From assembly GCF_013607875.1 (NCBI RefSeq), contig NZ_VDES01000002.1:62001-126000 (forward strand): 64,000 bases of DNA, in the 5' to 3' direction. The notes beneath the pieces were generated by a model. That model was not told the DNA's origin. It saw only the letters and a list, made by a program, of their open reading frames with translations, and made no database searches. This document shows, one piece after another, positions 55,814-64,000 of the stretch; the first letter of the stretch is position 1; every line of letters begins with the position of its first letter. The stretch comes from Blastomonas ursincola (GTDB taxonomy: Bacteria > Pseudomonadota > Alphaproteobacteria > Sphingomonadales > Sphingomonadaceae). The position numbers were made by a program, and so were the translations under genes.

Positions 55814-56683
55814 TCACTTGCCCATGCCGAGCTCGGCCCCGGTCACCGGATCGATTCCGGGGTCGGACGCCGTCCGCTCGGCCAGTGCCTTCACGCTGCC
55901 CAGCTGATCCTTCGGAAGCTTGACCTCGGCAGTGCCGTCGCCGCCATCGACCGGACCATGCGCCTCGACATCGTCGATCCGCTCCCACTTGTCGCCGCTG
56001 TTCCACGGTCCATCGGCATCGCCAGGGCCGGTCGAGGCGTTGATGTAGAGCGAATCATACTCGCTCATCCCGGCGAGCTTGCCCGGCGGAAAATTGTCCT
56101 CGATCGAATAGAGCGCCTTTTCGAACGATTTCTGGTGGGCGATCTCGCGCGTCATCAGAAAGCCCAGCGCGTCCTTGATGCCCGGATCGTCGGTGACGTT
56201 GATCAGCCGCTCATAGACGATCTTGGCGCGCGATTCAGCGGCGATGTTGCTGCGCAGGTCGCAGGTCGGGTCGCCGCGCGAATCGACATAGGCCGCGGTC
56301 CATGGCACGCCCGACGAGTTGGTGAGCGCGGGGCCGCCGCCATAGAGGATCGCCTGGGTGTGGCTGTTGCCGCCCGCGGTGAGCGAGCGGTACAGGTCTG
56401 CCTCTTCCATCGCGGCTTCGGCCAGATCGCCCTTCGCCCCCTTGTTGAGCATCGCGACGATCGATCCGATCACCTCGAGATGACTCAGCTCCTCGGTGGC
56501 GATGTCGAGCAGCATGTCCTTGCGGCCGGGGTCCTCCTCGGCCAGGCCCTGCGTGAAATAGCGCATCGCGGCGGCAAGCTCGCCATCGGGGCCGCCGAAC
56601 TGTTCGAGCAGCAGCGAACCGAGCACCGGGTTGGGCTCGGACACGCGGACGGTATATTGCAGGCGTTTGTTATGGGTGAACAT
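55814..56683 (-). CDS. Manganese catalase
   Basis: A 289-residue di-manganese catalase destroying hydrogen peroxide. Metal-ligand segments are visible: Glu in LLLEQFGGPDGELAAAMRYFTQG, TEELSHLEVIG, SNIAAESRAKIVYERL and TREIAHQKSFEKAL. The C-terminal part (residues 215-289) is longer than in short forms, as in soil and desiccation-tolerant bacteria. It belongs to the stress-gene run. Confidence 0.95.
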   Translation of the reverse strand: MFTHNKRLQYTVRVSEPNPVLGSLLLEQFGGPDGELAAAMRYFTQGLAEEDPGRKDMLLDIATEELSHLEVIGSIVAMLNKGAKGDLAEAAMEEADLYRSLTAGGNSHTQAILYGGGPALTNSSGVPWTAAYVDSRGDPTCDLRSNIAAESRAKIVYERLINVTDDPGIKDALGFLMTREIAHQKSFEKALYSIEDNFPPGKLAGMSEYDSLYINASTGPGDADGPWNSGDKWERIDDVEAHGPVDGGDGTAEVKLPKDQLGSVKALAERTASDPGIDPVTGAELGMGK

Positions 56684-56740
56684 GCTGGGGTTCCTTGGGA
56701 AAAGGGCACGCCCCGGAGCGCGACGATCCGGGGCTTGCGA

Positions 56741-56929
56741 TCAGGTGGCGGTGGTCGTGGGATGCGCCGTCGTCACGGTGGCGGCATTGCCGACACGCTC
56801 GTCGCGGCGCAGCGTGCGCGGGATGGTGTTGTGCTTCGGCGCAGGCAGCGCGAGCGTGATCAGCGCACCGATCAGCGGCACGCCCATGATCCACAAGGGC
56901 AGCAGCGGAAAGCCGAGAAAATAGGTCAT
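56741..56929 (-). CDS. Small membrane protein
   Basis: A 62-residue protein with one hydrophobic hairpin (YFLGFPLLPLWIMGVPLIGALITLALP) and a basic then Thr-rich tail. GGAG lies 8 bases from ATG 56929. No family is recognised. It lies upstream of the manganese catalase gene and may be in its operon. Confidence 0.65.
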   Translation of the reverse strand: MTYFLGFPLLPLWIMGVPLIGALITLALPAPKHNTIPRTLRRDERVGNAATVTTAHPTTTAT

Positions 56930-57164
56930 GGCGGGGTCTCCATCATCGCCGGGGCGGGGTGTCCCGGCAGGATGGCGCAAGGCTGGGCCTCGATCGGTCC
57001 GCGCCCAATAACATGGGTCAGCTTCCCCCAAATTGGCCGGAAGCGCGGGGCCTCACCTATGTAAGATTGCCGGGAGCCACGCTCGGCTAGGTGCCGGATC
57101 AGTCCGCTAGCGACACGCCCGTCCGTTCCAGGACCGGCGGCCACCTTCGATCCGGAGATACCCG

Positions 57165-59504
57165 ATGCACCGCCCGTTCCAGCACAGCCAGACCCCTGCC
57201 CTTTCGGCGCGCCCGGTGATCGTCTGTTTTTCGCACCTTCGCTGGGACCTGGTGTTCCAGCGGCCGCAGCACATCATGACCCGTCTCGCCGGCCAGTTCG
57301 ACGTGACCTATTGGGAGGAGCCGCGCTTCGATGCGGCCTGCGACGCCCCGCGTCTCGACCGCAGCAGCGTCGAGGGCGGCGTGACGCGGCTGGTTCCGGT
57401 GTTGCCCGAAGGGCTGGACGGCACCGCCATTGATCGGGCGCTCGGCGCGTTGCTCGAGGCCGAGGTCGCAGGGCACCGGGGGCCTCTGGTCTTCTGGTAC
57501 TATACCCCGATGATGCTGGCGTTCAGCGCCGGCCTGCAGCCCGATTTCACCGTCTATGACTGCATGGACGAGCTCGCCAATTTCGCCTTCGCGCCCGCCG
57601 ATATCGCCCAGCGCGAGGCGAGCCTGATGGCGCGTGCCGACCTGGTGCTGTGCGGCGGACGCAGCCTCTACGAGGCGCGGCGCACCCGCCATCCCAACGT
57701 GCACTGCTATCCATCGGGCGTCGACATCGCGCATTTCGCGCGCGATGCGAGGACCACGGCAGAGCCCGGGGATCAGGCGCATCTGCCGCGCCCGCGCCTC
57801 GGCTTTTATGGCGTGATCGACGAGCGCATGGACCTCGCGCTGCTCGCCGAGCTCGCGGCGCTGCGCCCCGACTGGGCGTTCGTGATGATCGGCCCGGTGG
57901 TCAAGATCAGCCCCGACGATCTGCCCCGCGCGGCCAATATCCATTGGCTGGGCGGGCGCGATTATGCGCGGCTGCCCGATTATGCCGTGCACTGGGACAT
58001 CGCGCTGATGCCGTTCGCGCTCAACGCCTCAACGCGCTTTATCAGCCCGACCAAGACCCCCGAATATATGGCGAGCGGGCTTCCGGTGGTCTCGACCTCG
58101 ATTGCCGATGTCGTCGCCACTTACGGAACGCTAGGCAGCATCCGCATTGCCGAGGACGCGCGCGGGTTCGTGTCGGCCTGCGAGGCTTTGCTCGGCGCCG
58201 ATTCGCGCACCCGCGCCGCGTGGAAGGCCGAGGCGCAAACGTGCCTTGCCGACAAGAGCTGGGACGGCACCGTCGCCCGCATCGCGCGCCAGCTGCAGGA
58301 CGGTCTCTTCGCGCGGCAGGTCGCGCGGATTTCGAGCGCACGGCCGGCGAACCGCGCGCGTCATTACGACGTGCTCGTCGTCGGCGCGGGCTTCGCCGGT
58401 GCGGTCATGGCCGAGCGGATTGCTTCGGGATCGGGCAAGTCGGTGCTGGTCATCGACAAGCGGCCGCATATCGCGGGCAATGCCTATGACCATCACGACG
58501 ATGCGGGCATCCTGGTCCACAAATACGGGCCGCATATCTTCCACACCAACAGCCGCGACATTCTCGACTATCTGTCGCGCTTCACCGGCTGGCGGCCCTA
58601 TGAGCATCGCGTGCTCGCCTATGTCGACGGCCAGCTGGTGCCGATGCCGATCAACCGGACCACGCTCAATGCGCTCTACGGCATGAACCTCGAGACCGAG
58701 GAGGAGGCCGCCGCGTATCTGCAATCGGTCGCGATCGATGTCGGCGAGGTGCGCAATTCGCGCGATACCGTGGTGTCGCAGGTGGGACAGGACCTCTATG
58801 CCAAGTTCTTCGAAGGCTATACCCGCAAGCAATGGGGCGTCGATCCGCGCGAGCTCGACAAGTCCGTCGCGGCGCGCGTGCCGGCACGGACGAATACCGA
58901 TGACCGATATTTTACCGATGCGCATCAGTGCATGCCCGACAAGGGCTATACCAGGATGTTTCGCAAGATGCTGAACCACCCGCAGATCGACGTGCTGACC
59001 GGCCAGGGCTATGACGATCTGCCCGAGACGATCAGCTGGGAACATCTGGTCTGGACCGGACCGATCGACGAATATTTCCACCATCGCCTCGGGCATCTGC
59101 CCTATCGTTCGCTGCGCTTCGAGCACGAGACGCTGCCCCAGGAACAGGTGCAGCCGGTCGCGACGGTCAACTATCCGGATTATGATGTGCCCCATACCCG
59201 CATCACCGAGTTCAAGCATCTGACCGGGCAGCAGGCCGAGGTGACCAGCATCATGCGCGAATATCCCGCGGACGAGGGCGATCCCTATTATCCTGTCCCC
59301 AACCCGGCGGCGCAGGACATGTACCGGCGCTATGCTGCGCTGGCGCGCGATTGCCCGGAGGTGACCTTTGTCGGGCGGCTCGCCACCTATCGCTATTACA
59401 ATATGGACCAGATCGTCGGCCAGGCGCTGGCGACCTGGCGCAGGCTCGATGCGCGCTGGCGGCTCGAATCGCTCTCGGCCCTGGGCGTGGTGGCCGCCGA
59501 ATGA
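57165..59504 (+). CDS. glf: Glycosyltransferase fused to UDP-galactopyranose mutase
   Basis: A 779-residue two-domain protein. Residues about 15-390 read as a GT-B glycosyltransferase (FSHLRWDLVFQRPQHIMTRL ... KTPEYMASGLPVVSTSIADV). From about residue 402 comes a complete UDP-galactopyranose mutase: FAD motif VVGAGFAGAVMAERIA, GPHIFHTNSRDILDYL, MPINRTTLNALYG, KQWGVDPRELD, and the C-terminal RLATYRYYNMDQIVGQAL. The mutase makes UDP-galactofuranose, which the fused domain may transfer. Its stop overlaps the following hydrolase gene (ATGA). Confidence 0.92.
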   Translation: MHRPFQHSQTPALSARPVIVCFSHLRWDLVFQRPQHIMTRLAGQFDVTYWEEPRFDAACDAPRLDRSSVEGGVTRLVPVLPEGLDGTAIDRALGALLEAEVAGHRGPLVFWYYTPMMLAFSAGLQPDFTVYDCMDELANFAFAPADIAQREASLMARADLVLCGGRSLYEARRTRHPNVHCYPSGVDIAHFARDARTTAEPGDQAHLPRPRLGFYGVIDERMDLALLAELAALRPDWAFVMIGPVVKISPDDLPRAANIHWLGGRDYARLPDYAVHWDIALMPFALNASTRFISPTKTPEYMASGLPVVSTSIADVVATYGTLGSIRIAEDARGFVSACEALLGADSRTRAAWKAEAQTCLADKSWDGTVARIARQLQDGLFARQVARISSARPANRARHYDVLVVGAGFAGAVMAERIASGSGKSVLVIDKRPHIAGNAYDHHDDAGILVHKYGPHIFHTNSRDILDYLSRFTGWRPYEHRVLAYVDGQLVPMPINRTTLNALYGMNLETEEEAAAYLQSVAIDVGEVRNSRDTVVSQVGQDLYAKFFEGYTRKQWGVDPRELDKSVAARVPARTNTDDRYFTDAHQCMPDKGYTRMFRKMLNHPQIDVLTGQGYDDLPETISWEHLVWTGPIDEYFHHRLGHLPYRSLRFEHETLPQEQVQPVATVNYPDYDVPHTRITEFKHLTGQQAEVTSIMREYPADEGDPYYPVPNPAAQDMYRRYAALARDCPEVTFVGRLATYRYYNMDQIVGQALATWRRLDARWRLESLSALGVVAAE

Positions 59505-60928
59505 AGCCTATCGCCGAGCTCGAACCGGCCGCGATCCGCCGCGTTTCCGCCCCGCACCCCGAACGGGACTGGGTGCGGTGCGCTGCCAACGCGCCCTATT
59601 TCCAGACCGAATCGGGCGCGGCCTGGGCACCGGTCGGGCATAACGAGGCTATCACCTGGCCGCATCTCGCGCCGCTCTATCGCCGGCAGGATGTCGCATC
59701 GGTCGACCGGCATTTCGCCGCGCTGAAAGCGAGCGGGGTCAATTGCCTGCGCCTGATGCTCGATTACAACCAGGTCCGCTACCGCCATCTGGAAAGCCGC
59801 TGCGGCCATTTCAGCCCGGCGATGGTGCGGCTGTGGGACGATCTGATCCAGCTCGGCGAGCGGCACGACATCCGCTTCCTGCTCACCCCGTTCGACACCT
59901 TCTTCATGGCGCGGCGCTGGAAGACGCACCCTTATGCGCAGGCGACCGGCGGCCCGTGCAAGTCGCCGCGCCACATGTTCACCTGCGAAGCCACGCGCGC
60001 AGCGATCATCAACCGGCTGCTGTTCGCCACCCGCCGCTGGGGGCACAGCGAGGCGGTGTTCGGCTGGGACCTGTGGAACGAGATCGACAGCTTCTATGCC
60101 GGCGGCGACATGGCGGCGGTGCACGATTTTGTCGGCGAGGTTTCGGCAGCGCTGAGGGCCGAGGAGCTGCGCGTGCATGGCCGCAGCCATCCGCAGACGG
60201 TGTCGGTCTATCTCCCCAACCTGCTGCTCCGCCCCGATCTGGGCGAAGTGATCTTCCGCCACCCCTCGCTCGATTTCGCCAGCGTGCACCTGTACGAAAA
60301 GGGCACGATCGACCATCCGCGCGGTACGCTCGCGCCGGCCGAGGCGACCGCGCGGCTGATGACGGCGGCGGTCGAGCAATGCCCGGTCGATCGCCCGCTG
60401 CTCGATACCGAGCACGGCCCGATCCATGCCTTCAAGGACCGGCACATCACGCTGCCGGACGATTTCGACACCGAGCTGTTCCGCCGCATGCAATGGGCGC
60501 ATCTGGCGAGCGGCGGCGCAGGCGGCGGCATGCGCTGGCCCTATCGCCACCCGCATGTGCTGCTGCCCGCGATGCACGAGGCGCAGGGCGTGCTTGCGCG
60601 CTTCCTGCCGCTGATCGACTGGTCGGACTTCCGCCGCCAGCCGCTCGGCGAACGGTTGCGCGCACCGGGCTTCGATGGCCTTGCGACCGGCTGCGGAGAC
60701 GCCCATCAGGCGATCGTGGTGCTGATGGCCAATCGCGCGCAATGCGGCCATGCATCGACGCTCGACATTCAGGGCCTGGAGCCCGGCGTGTACAGCGTCA
60801 CCCAGATGAACACCCTGACCGGCGAGCTGGAAGCCGCGCAGCTGCAGACGATGCAGGATGGCACATTGACAGTTCTCGCAGGCGGCACCGGGCAGGATGT
60901 CGCGCTGGCAATCACGCGCGCCAGCTAG
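59501..60928 (+). CDS. Glycoside hydrolase of the GH5/GH2-like TIM-barrel type
   Basis: A 475-residue protein with a (beta/alpha)8 barrel: VNCLRLMLDYNQVRYRH, GWDLWNEIDSFYAG (acid/base Glu in WNE) and LLDTEHGPIH (probable nucleophile Glu). The first 90 residues and the C-terminal beta domain are unlike classic cellulases; mannosidase-like enzymes are closest. No signal peptide is seen, so it may act inside the cell on a galactofuranose-containing glycan or its intermediates. Four-base overlap with the mutase fusion. Confidence 0.8.
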   Translation: MKPIAELEPAAIRRVSAPHPERDWVRCAANAPYFQTESGAAWAPVGHNEAITWPHLAPLYRRQDVASVDRHFAALKASGVNCLRLMLDYNQVRYRHLESRCGHFSPAMVRLWDDLIQLGERHDIRFLLTPFDTFFMARRWKTHPYAQATGGPCKSPRHMFTCEATRAAIINRLLFATRRWGHSEAVFGWDLWNEIDSFYAGGDMAAVHDFVGEVSAALRAEELRVHGRSHPQTVSVYLPNLLLRPDLGEVIFRHPSLDFASVHLYEKGTIDHPRGTLAPAEATARLMTAAVEQCPVDRPLLDTEHGPIHAFKDRHITLPDDFDTELFRRMQWAHLASGGAGGGMRWPYRHPHVLLPAMHEAQGVLARFLPLIDWSDFRRQPLGERLRAPGFDGLATGCGDAHQAIVVLMANRAQCGHASTLDIQGLEPGVYSVTQMNTLTGELEAAQLQTMQDGTLTVLAGGTGQDVALAITRAS

Positions 60929-61470
60929 GAAAGGCTGCGGTCCTTAGCTGTGCGCAGCCCTATCGCGAGCGCGGCGAGCGTGACCATGTTGCGGATGTCG
61001 CGCCGCGGCCGCTCGCCGTAATCGACGCGATACACCCAGGACTGGTCGGGCACCGCGACGCCGATATAGGCAACGCCCGCGCCCTCGCTTTCGTCAGGGT
61101 CGGACGCTCCCGCAAAGCCGGTAATGCCGAGCGAAAGCTGCGCGTCGGCAAGGCAGATGCTGTTCTCGGCGAGCGCGCGCGCCACCGGCTCGCTCACCGC
61201 GCCCTGCTCGTCGATCAGACCGGGGTCGATGCCCAGCATGTCGTGCTTGGCCGCAACCGAATAGCAGACATAGCCCCGATCGAGGCAATGGCTCAGCCCC
61301 TCGACATCGGTGAGCAGCGACGACAGGAAGCCGCCGGTGCAGCTTTCCGCCGTCGCCAGCTTCCATTCCATCCGGTCGAGCATCGCGAGCAGCGCCCGCG
61401 CGGCCGCGGTCAGCTGCGCGGAATCGGGCACCACACGTTCGTCGCGCTCCTGTTCGGGCGCTTCGCTCAT
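60925..61470 (-). CDS. pncC: Nicotinamide-nucleotide amidohydrolase PncC (CinA C-terminal family)
   Basis: A 181-residue CinA-C domain protein. Conserved blocks are LATAESCTGGFLSSLLTDVEGLSHCLDRGYVCYSVAAKHDMLGI and LSLGITGFAGAS. It deamidates NMN to nicotinic acid mononucleotide in pyridine salvage. Its stop overlaps that of the glycoside hydrolase gene on the other strand. Confidence 0.9.
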   Translation of the reverse strand: MSEAPEQERDERVVPDSAQLTAAARALLAMLDRMEWKLATAESCTGGFLSSLLTDVEGLSHCLDRGYVCYSVAAKHDMLGIDPGLIDEQGAVSEPVARALAENSICLADAQLSLGITGFAGASDPDESEGAGVAYIGVAVPDQSWVYRVDYGERPRRDIRNMVTLAALAIGLRTAKDRSLS

Positions 61471-61485
61471 GCCCGGCCCGTGCGT

Positions 61486-61989
61486 TCAGCTCGCCAGCGC
61501 GACCAGTTCGGGCCGGGGCAGACCTTCGGCCTTGGCCTGGGCGAGCAGTCGCTGCTTCAGCTCGGCCATCTGCCCGCCCAATGCGACCAGGTCGATCTCC
61601 GCCTTGCGCACCTGCGCAAAGATGCTGCCGCGCTGGCGCTCCTCCTCATAGACGTGATGCTCGACCTGCTCCTTCAGCACGCTGACCTTGGCGTCATAAT
61701 AGGCGTCCGAGGGCGTGCCCTGTTGCAGCGAGAGGATCAGCATCTTGGCGCTGTCATGCTCGACCTGCGCCTCGTCCATCATGTCGTCGTCGACCGCCTC
61801 GCGGATCGCAGGATAGAAGACCTGTTCCTCGATCATCGCGTGGATGGTCAGCTCCTGGCAGATCTGCTGCACGATCTTCTGCTGCGCCGCCTCGCCGCGC
61901 GCATTGTCGTATTTCTCGAACAAGGCTTCCACCGTGCGGTGATCGTCGGCGAGCATCTGCAACGCGTCGCGGCTTTCCTTCTGGGCCAT
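61486..61989 (-). CDS. Hemerythrin-domain protein
   Basis: A 167-residue four-helix protein with the HHE pattern: LADDHRTVEALFEKY, LTIHAMIEEQVFYPAIRE, VEHDSAKMLI and HHVYEEERQRGSIFAQV. Such di-iron proteins bind oxygen or nitric oxide or respond to oxidative stress. It lies in the stress-gene run beside another hemerythrin gene. Confidence 0.92.
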   Translation of the reverse strand: MAQKESRDALQMLADDHRTVEALFEKYDNARGEAAQQKIVQQICQELTIHAMIEEQVFYPAIREAVDDDMMDEAQVEHDSAKMLILSLQQGTPSDAYYDAKVSVLKEQVEHHVYEEERQRGSIFAQVRKAEIDLVALGGQMAELKQRLLAQAKAEGLPRPELVALAS

Positions 61990-62012
61990 GTCTCTCTCCT
62001 TTGTCGAACGGG

Positions 62013-62606
62013 TCAGGCGAGGATCAGCCCGGCCATGTTCATCTCGCGGCTGAGCTTCTTGTTCTCCTCGTCGCTCAGGCGCTCGCGCAGCGCGGGGAAC
62101 AGCTCCTGCTCTTCCTGGCGCATATGTTCCTCGAGCGCGCTGCGCAGGCGGCCGAGCGTTTCATTGAACGCCGGATCGCCCTTTTCCATATGGCCGAGCT
62201 CGTAGAGCATCACCTTGACCTCGCCATGGTCGCTGTTGAGCGCCTTGGCCGCATCACCCTCGCCGCCCTGGGCCAGCACGGGATAGATCACATTCTCTTC
62301 CTGCATCGCGTGCTTGGTGATCATGTGCTTGAGATTCATCAGCAGCATCGAGCGGCGATCGGTCTGCTCGGGCGAGAGCTGCTCGAGCTTGTCGATCGCG
62401 GCCAGCGTCGCCTTGTGCTCCTTGATCAGGCCTTCGCACCAGTCCTGCGCCATGGCAGTCGGGGCCTGGACCGCCATCTTGCGGCCGATATTGGCGATCG
62501 CCGCCACGCCTGCGGTGAGCAGCAAGCCCTTGACCGAGCTGCTCAGGATCGAGCTTCCGCCCTGTCCATTGGGGGTGCGTCCATTGTGCGTTCGTGAATG
62601 GGCCAT
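62013..62606 (-). CDS. Hemerythrin-like protein with N-terminal hydrophobic segment
   Basis: A 197-residue protein. A helix (KGLLLTAGVAAIANIGRKMAV) precedes an HHE domain with IKEHKATLAAIDKL, ITKHAMQEENVIYPVLAQ, NSDHGEVKVML and LEEHMRQEEQELFPAL. GAGAGGAAT precedes ATG 62606. It lies just after the other hemerythrin gene on the same strand; paralogue by fold, not close in sequence. Confidence 0.9.
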   Translation of the reverse strand: MAHSRTHNGRTPNGQGGSSILSSSVKGLLLTAGVAAIANIGRKMAVQAPTAMAQDWCEGLIKEHKATLAAIDKLEQLSPEQTDRRSMLLMNLKHMITKHAMQEENVIYPVLAQGGEGDAAKALNSDHGEVKVMLYELGHMEKGDPAFNETLGRLRSALEEHMRQEEQELFPALRERLSDEENKKLSREMNMAGLILA

Positions 62607-62675
62607 GGCTATTCCTCTCGATGGGGGCCGCCGATTCGGGGAGGGGGCGGCTTCGGACCCTGTGTCGCGCAGCTG

Positions 62676-62700
62676 CGAACAACCCACACCGGCCTATGTT
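62676..62700 (+). promoter_or_regulatory. Possible EcfG (general stress) promoter
   Basis: CGAAC-N16-TGTT compares with the alphaproteobacterial general-stress consensus GGAAC-N16/17-CGTT, one mismatch in each box. It lies 62 bases upstream of the small stress peptide gene at 62762. Confidence 0.4.
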
Positions 62701-62761
62701 AGCGCACCGCGCAATTGCCGCGCCTAGTCCTTGCAGCCTCATTTTCGAGGAGGACGGAGCC

Positions 62762-63010
62762 ATGACCGACAAGAAGCGTATCCCCGACGACATGGAAGCG
62801 CGGACCGGCAAGGGCGGTGCGGGGGAATCGGGTGGCGGCGCCTATCCCAACCCGCATACCGGCAAGGAGCTGCGCGGCGAAAAACGGGGTTTCATCGAAG
62901 GTGGACAGAGCGAGAACCGCTATTACGGGCCGAAAGATGCGCAAGGCAATGCCGCCAAGAATGCCGGGCGCGACGATCTGGCAGGCGACAAGGACCATGA
63001 GGGCATGTGA
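62762..63010 (+). CDS. Small Gly/Lys-rich stress-type peptide (KGG-like)
   Basis: An 82-residue, very hydrophilic protein (TGKGGAGESGGGAYPNPHTGKE ... ENRYYGPKDAQGNAAKNAG). Gly, Asn, Lys and Asp dominate and no hydrophobic core exists. It resembles small stress proteins with a KGG theme. AGGAGG precedes the start. Confidence 0.82.
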   Translation: MTDKKRIPDDMEARTGKGGAGESGGGAYPNPHTGKELRGEKRGFIEGGQSENRYYGPKDAQGNAAKNAGRDDLAGDKDHEGM

Positions 63011-63031
63011 TCTGCCCGGCGCGCCTGCCCG

Positions 63032-64000
63032 ATGAGCAAGGAAGGCGCGCTGGTCTTCACGACCGACGACATGCCCGGCATCACCCGCAAGCGGCGCGGC
63101 AAGGGCTTCAGCTATCATGACAACAAGGGCAGGCTGATCCGCGACAAGGCGGTGCGTAAGCGCATCGACAGCCTCGCCATCCCGCCGGCCTATGAGCAGG
63201 TGTGGATCTGTCCCGACCCGAACGGCCATCTGCAGGCGACCGGGCGCGATGCGCGCGGGCGCAAGCAGTATCGCTATCACCCCGCCTATCGCGAGCGGCA
63301 AGATGCCGCCAAGTTCGCGCGGCTTGCCAGTTTCGGCGCGAAGCTTCCCGCGATCCGCGAGCAGGTTGAAAAGGATATCTCGAAGCGCGGTACGTCGCGA
63401 ACCTGCGTGATGGCGACGATCATCCATCTGCTCGACTGCACCGCGATCCGCATCGGCAATGCGCTGTACGCCAAGCAGAACCGCTCCTATGGCCTGACGA
63501 CGCTGCACTGCCGCCATGTCGCGCTCGAGGCCTCGCAGATCCGATTCCGCTTCAACGGCAAGAGCGGGCGCAAATGGGACGTGTCCTTGCGCCACCGACG
63601 CGTCGCCAAGGTGCTGCGCGGCCTGCAGGAGCTGCCCGGACAGCAGCTCTTCCGGTACAGGGATGGTGACGAGCTGCGCAGCGTCACCTCGGACGATATC
63701 AACGCCTATCTGCGCGAGATCGGCGGCGAGGATTTCTCGGCCAAGGATTTCCGCACCTGGTGCGGCACCGTCACCGCCTGTTCGGCATTGTGCGAGCTGC
63801 GCCAGCAGGAACAGCCGCCGGCGACCGAGAAGGCGATTCGCGAGGCGGTGGCGCGCGCCGCCGATGCGCTGGGCAACACGCCGACGATCTGCCGTCAGTC
63901 CTATATCCACCCGCAGCTGCTCGAAGCCTATCGCGACGATGACCCGATGTTCCGCCGCACCGACCCTGACGAGGCCGAACCGGCGGTGCTCAAGCTGCTG
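63032..64000 (+). CDS. DNA topoisomerase IB, 3' end beyond the window
   Basis: The frame is open to the last base (323 codons seen). It matches poxvirus-like bacterial type IB topoisomerase: FSYHDNKGRLIRDKAVRKRIDSLAIPPAYEQVWICPDPNGHLQATGRDARGRKQYRYHP is the N-terminal signature. Catalytic residues follow: RIGNALY, KSGRKW, and the nucleophile Tyr291 in CRQSYIHP. It relaxes supercoils by nicking one strand. Only a few C-terminal residues are missing. Confidence 0.95.
   Translation, partial: MSKEGALVFTTDDMPGITRKRRGKGFSYHDNKGRLIRDKAVRKRIDSLAIPPAYEQVWICPDPNGHLQATGRDARGRKQYRYHPAYRERQDAAKFARLASFGAKLPAIREQVEKDISKRGTSRTCVMATIIHLLDCTAIRIGNALYAKQNRSYGLTTLHCRHVALEASQIRFRFNGKSGRKWDVSLRHRRVAKVLRGLQELPGQQLFRYRDGDELRSVTSDDINAYLREIGGEDFSAKDFRTWCGTVTACSALCELRQQEQPPATEKAIREAVARAADALGNTPTICRQSYIHPQLLEAYRDDDPMFRRTDPDEAEPAVLKLL

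Overview
The window looks like a chromosome segment of a sphingomonad (Alphaproteobacteria, Sphingomonadaceae). The evidence is high GC, alphaproteobacterial MucR and trb-type genes, STN-domain TonB receptors, an isopeptidase-type lasso peptide locus, and glutathione-dependent formaldehyde oxidation. Genus cannot be fixed from the sequence alone. No rRNA, tRNA or CRISPR array was found.

Positions 1 to about 28,515 are the right part of an integrative and conjugative element (ICE) or a derivative of one. The left end lies outside the window. It holds a MucR fragment at the edge, then a near-complete IncP/Trb-type type IV secretion operon (traG, an RHH protein, trbB-C-D-E-J-L-F-G-I, a DUF2274 gene; 932-12739). 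After it come a small membrane protein and a 3'-truncated LysR gene. A P4-type tyrosine integrase (27140-28345, minus) sits against the 3' end of trmB, which is the likely attachment site. Three tandem 11-bp repeats lie just upstream of the integrase gene. No relaxase gene is seen here.

The cargo (about 14.8-27.0 kb) is the most interesting part: an apparently complete lasso peptide locus. An ECF sigma factor, a FecR anti-sigma factor, a TonB-dependent receptor and an S9 hydrolase resembling lasso isopeptidases (14823-22073) make a sensing, uptake and linearisation module. A regulatory block follows: MucR, an XRE-type repressor on the other strand, and GntR. Then comes a 38-codon precursor gene, too short for usual gene calling (24451-24567), the leader-binding/protease B protein and the asparagine-synthetase-like cyclase C (to 27007). 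The precursor leader carries the family spacing P-x-L-x3-G-x5-T-x. It predicts an 18-residue core, AIVTAGQQEEFLPILSYN, with an Ala1-Glu9 macrolactam. No ABC exporter gene is present, as is usual for isopeptidase-type clusters.

From about 28.5 kb on the sequence is ordinary core chromosome with higher GC: trmB, an acyl-CoA ligase, pmbA/tldE, a DUF4403 lipoprotein, formaldehyde detoxification (frmA, fghA), a hybrid histidine kinase, malic enzyme, a double-HTH LuxR protein joined to a degenerate alpha/beta hydrolase, two tandem TonB-like periplasmic proteins, and beta-oxidation genes. A 271-bp MITE-like inverted-repeat element lies at 42964-43234.

The last 15 kb is rich in envelope and stress functions: PRC-barrel protein, cNMP-binding patatin, SemiSWEET, MscS, Crp/Fnr regulator, a Gln/Gly-rich prion-like protein, a stress SDR, ZIP transporter, manganese catalase, two hemerythrin proteins and a KGG-like stress peptide. 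It also carries a glycosyltransferase-UDP-galactopyranose mutase fusion followed by a glycoside hydrolase. A type IB topoisomerase gene runs off the right edge.
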